Shown: one piece after another, positions 13,321 to 13,665 of the stretch
Position numbering within the stretch: position 1 is the stretch's first letter
Layout of the letters: each line of letters opens with the position of its first letter
From: Balneolaceae bacterium
Lineage (GTDB): Bacteria > Bacteroidota > Rhodothermia > Balneolales > Balneolaceae
Assembly (NCBI GenBank): GCA_003555185.1
Contig: PWFZ01000105.1
Span: 1-13,665, forward strand
Length of the DNA stretch: 13,665 nucleotides
Direction: 5' to 3'
Made by a program: the position numbers and the translations under genes
Notes under the pieces: model-generated
Told to the model about the DNA's origin: nothing
The model's database searches: none
Seen by the model: the letters and a program-made list of their open reading frames with translations, nothing else

Positions 13321-13665
13321 TTAGGGCTGTGATTTATTTTTGGTCAGCAGTCCCGAGTTCATAAATTTATTTACGGTTTCTTTAGGGTCCGGCGTGGTGG
13401 CATAACTAACGCTGACGAGCAGAATTACATTGGCAATCAATCCATAAACACCCTCATGCACGGGTAAAGGCTTGATTTCGGGGAAGATCAAAAAGATTGT
13501 GTTGACAATGATCCCGCCTAAAAGTCCGGAAATGGCTCCCGCCTTGGTGGCACGGCTCCAGTAAAACATTACAAAAATGATAGGGAAAATTTGGGCAACT
13601 CCACCATATGAGCCAAGCAAAAGTGCCACAATAGAAATATCTACCACTACGGCAAACAAATAGGC
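13321..13665 (-). CDS. Sodium:solute symporter, C-terminal fragment (5' part outside window)
   Basis: The frame is open from the right edge to TAA at 13321, giving the last 114 residues of a larger protein. They hold about three hydrophobic helices: DISIVALLLGSYGGVAQIFPIIFVMFYW, then RATKAGAISGLLGGIIVNTIFLIF, then GVYGLIANVILLVSVSYAT. The pair YGGVAQIFP...YWSRATKAGAISG is characteristic of the C-terminal helices of the SSS (solute:sodium symporter) family, inner-membrane transporters driven by the sodium gradient. The cytoplasmic tail (DPKETVNKFM...) is short. The substrate (sugar, proline, pantothenate, acetate and so on) cannot be judged from this part. Confidence 0.85.
   Translation of the reverse strand, partial: AYLFAVVVDISIVALLLGSYGGVAQIFPIIFVMFYWSRATKAGAISGLLGGIIVNTIFLIFPEIKPLPVHEGVYGLIANVILLVSVSYATTPDPKETVNKFMNSGLLTKNKSQP

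Overview
The window looks like a chromosomal segment from the Bacteroidota/Balneolota side of the FCB group; a Balneola-, Gracilimonas- or Rhodohalobacter-like organism is my best guess, inferred from protein style and not proven. Supporting signs are a large LptD of the FCB type, promoter-like sites of the Bacteroidota form (TTTG, about 20 nt, TAnnTTTG), almost no Shine-Dalgarno sequences, a tRNA gene without encoded CCA, and intergenic spaces filled with short GC-rich dispersed repeats.

Left part (1-3460, minus strand): a run of three genes. A FtsB/DivIC-like division protein comes first, then a ROK-family sugar kinase whose usual zinc cysteines are replaced, then lptD, whose 3' end lies outside the window. 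A gap of about 450 bases follows. It holds only doubtful tiny ORFs and the terminator of a minus-strand tRNA-Lys(TTT) gene.

Middle part (4154-6454, plus strand): a compact run made of a HIT-family hydrolase, aroQ (type II dehydroquinase) and a Wzx/MATE-like polysaccharide flippase. The first two overlap by 4 nt, and the flippase starts with TTG 7 nt after aroQ. Next comes an AT-rich cluster (6572-8719) encoding an unrecognised lipoprotein and two paralogous small outer-membrane barrel proteins. The lipoprotein gene and the second barrel gene each need one extra base to restore a single reading frame. In the barrel this falls in a run of six T. The cluster is therefore either decaying, phase-variable, or affected by consensus errors.

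Right part (8720-13665): a 253-bp element with imperfect terminal inverted repeats fills the gap before recN. recN (DNA repair) and a single-domain rhodanese gene follow. The rhodanese gene sits between two direct repeats of about 140 bp. From 10695 to 13084 the non-coding DNA is a nest of repeat families: a 48-nt family in four nearly identical copies, GC-rich CCCCC/GGGGG hairpin units in both orientations, larger composites of these, and AGGCTGAAAGCCT-type elements. The right edge carries, on the minus strand, the C-terminal end of a sodium:solute symporter and a small two-helix membrane protein just downstream of it.

No CRISPR array, complete insertion sequence, phage gene or defence system was seen. 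The least explained items are the frameshifted lipoprotein/barrel cluster and the composite repeat nest.
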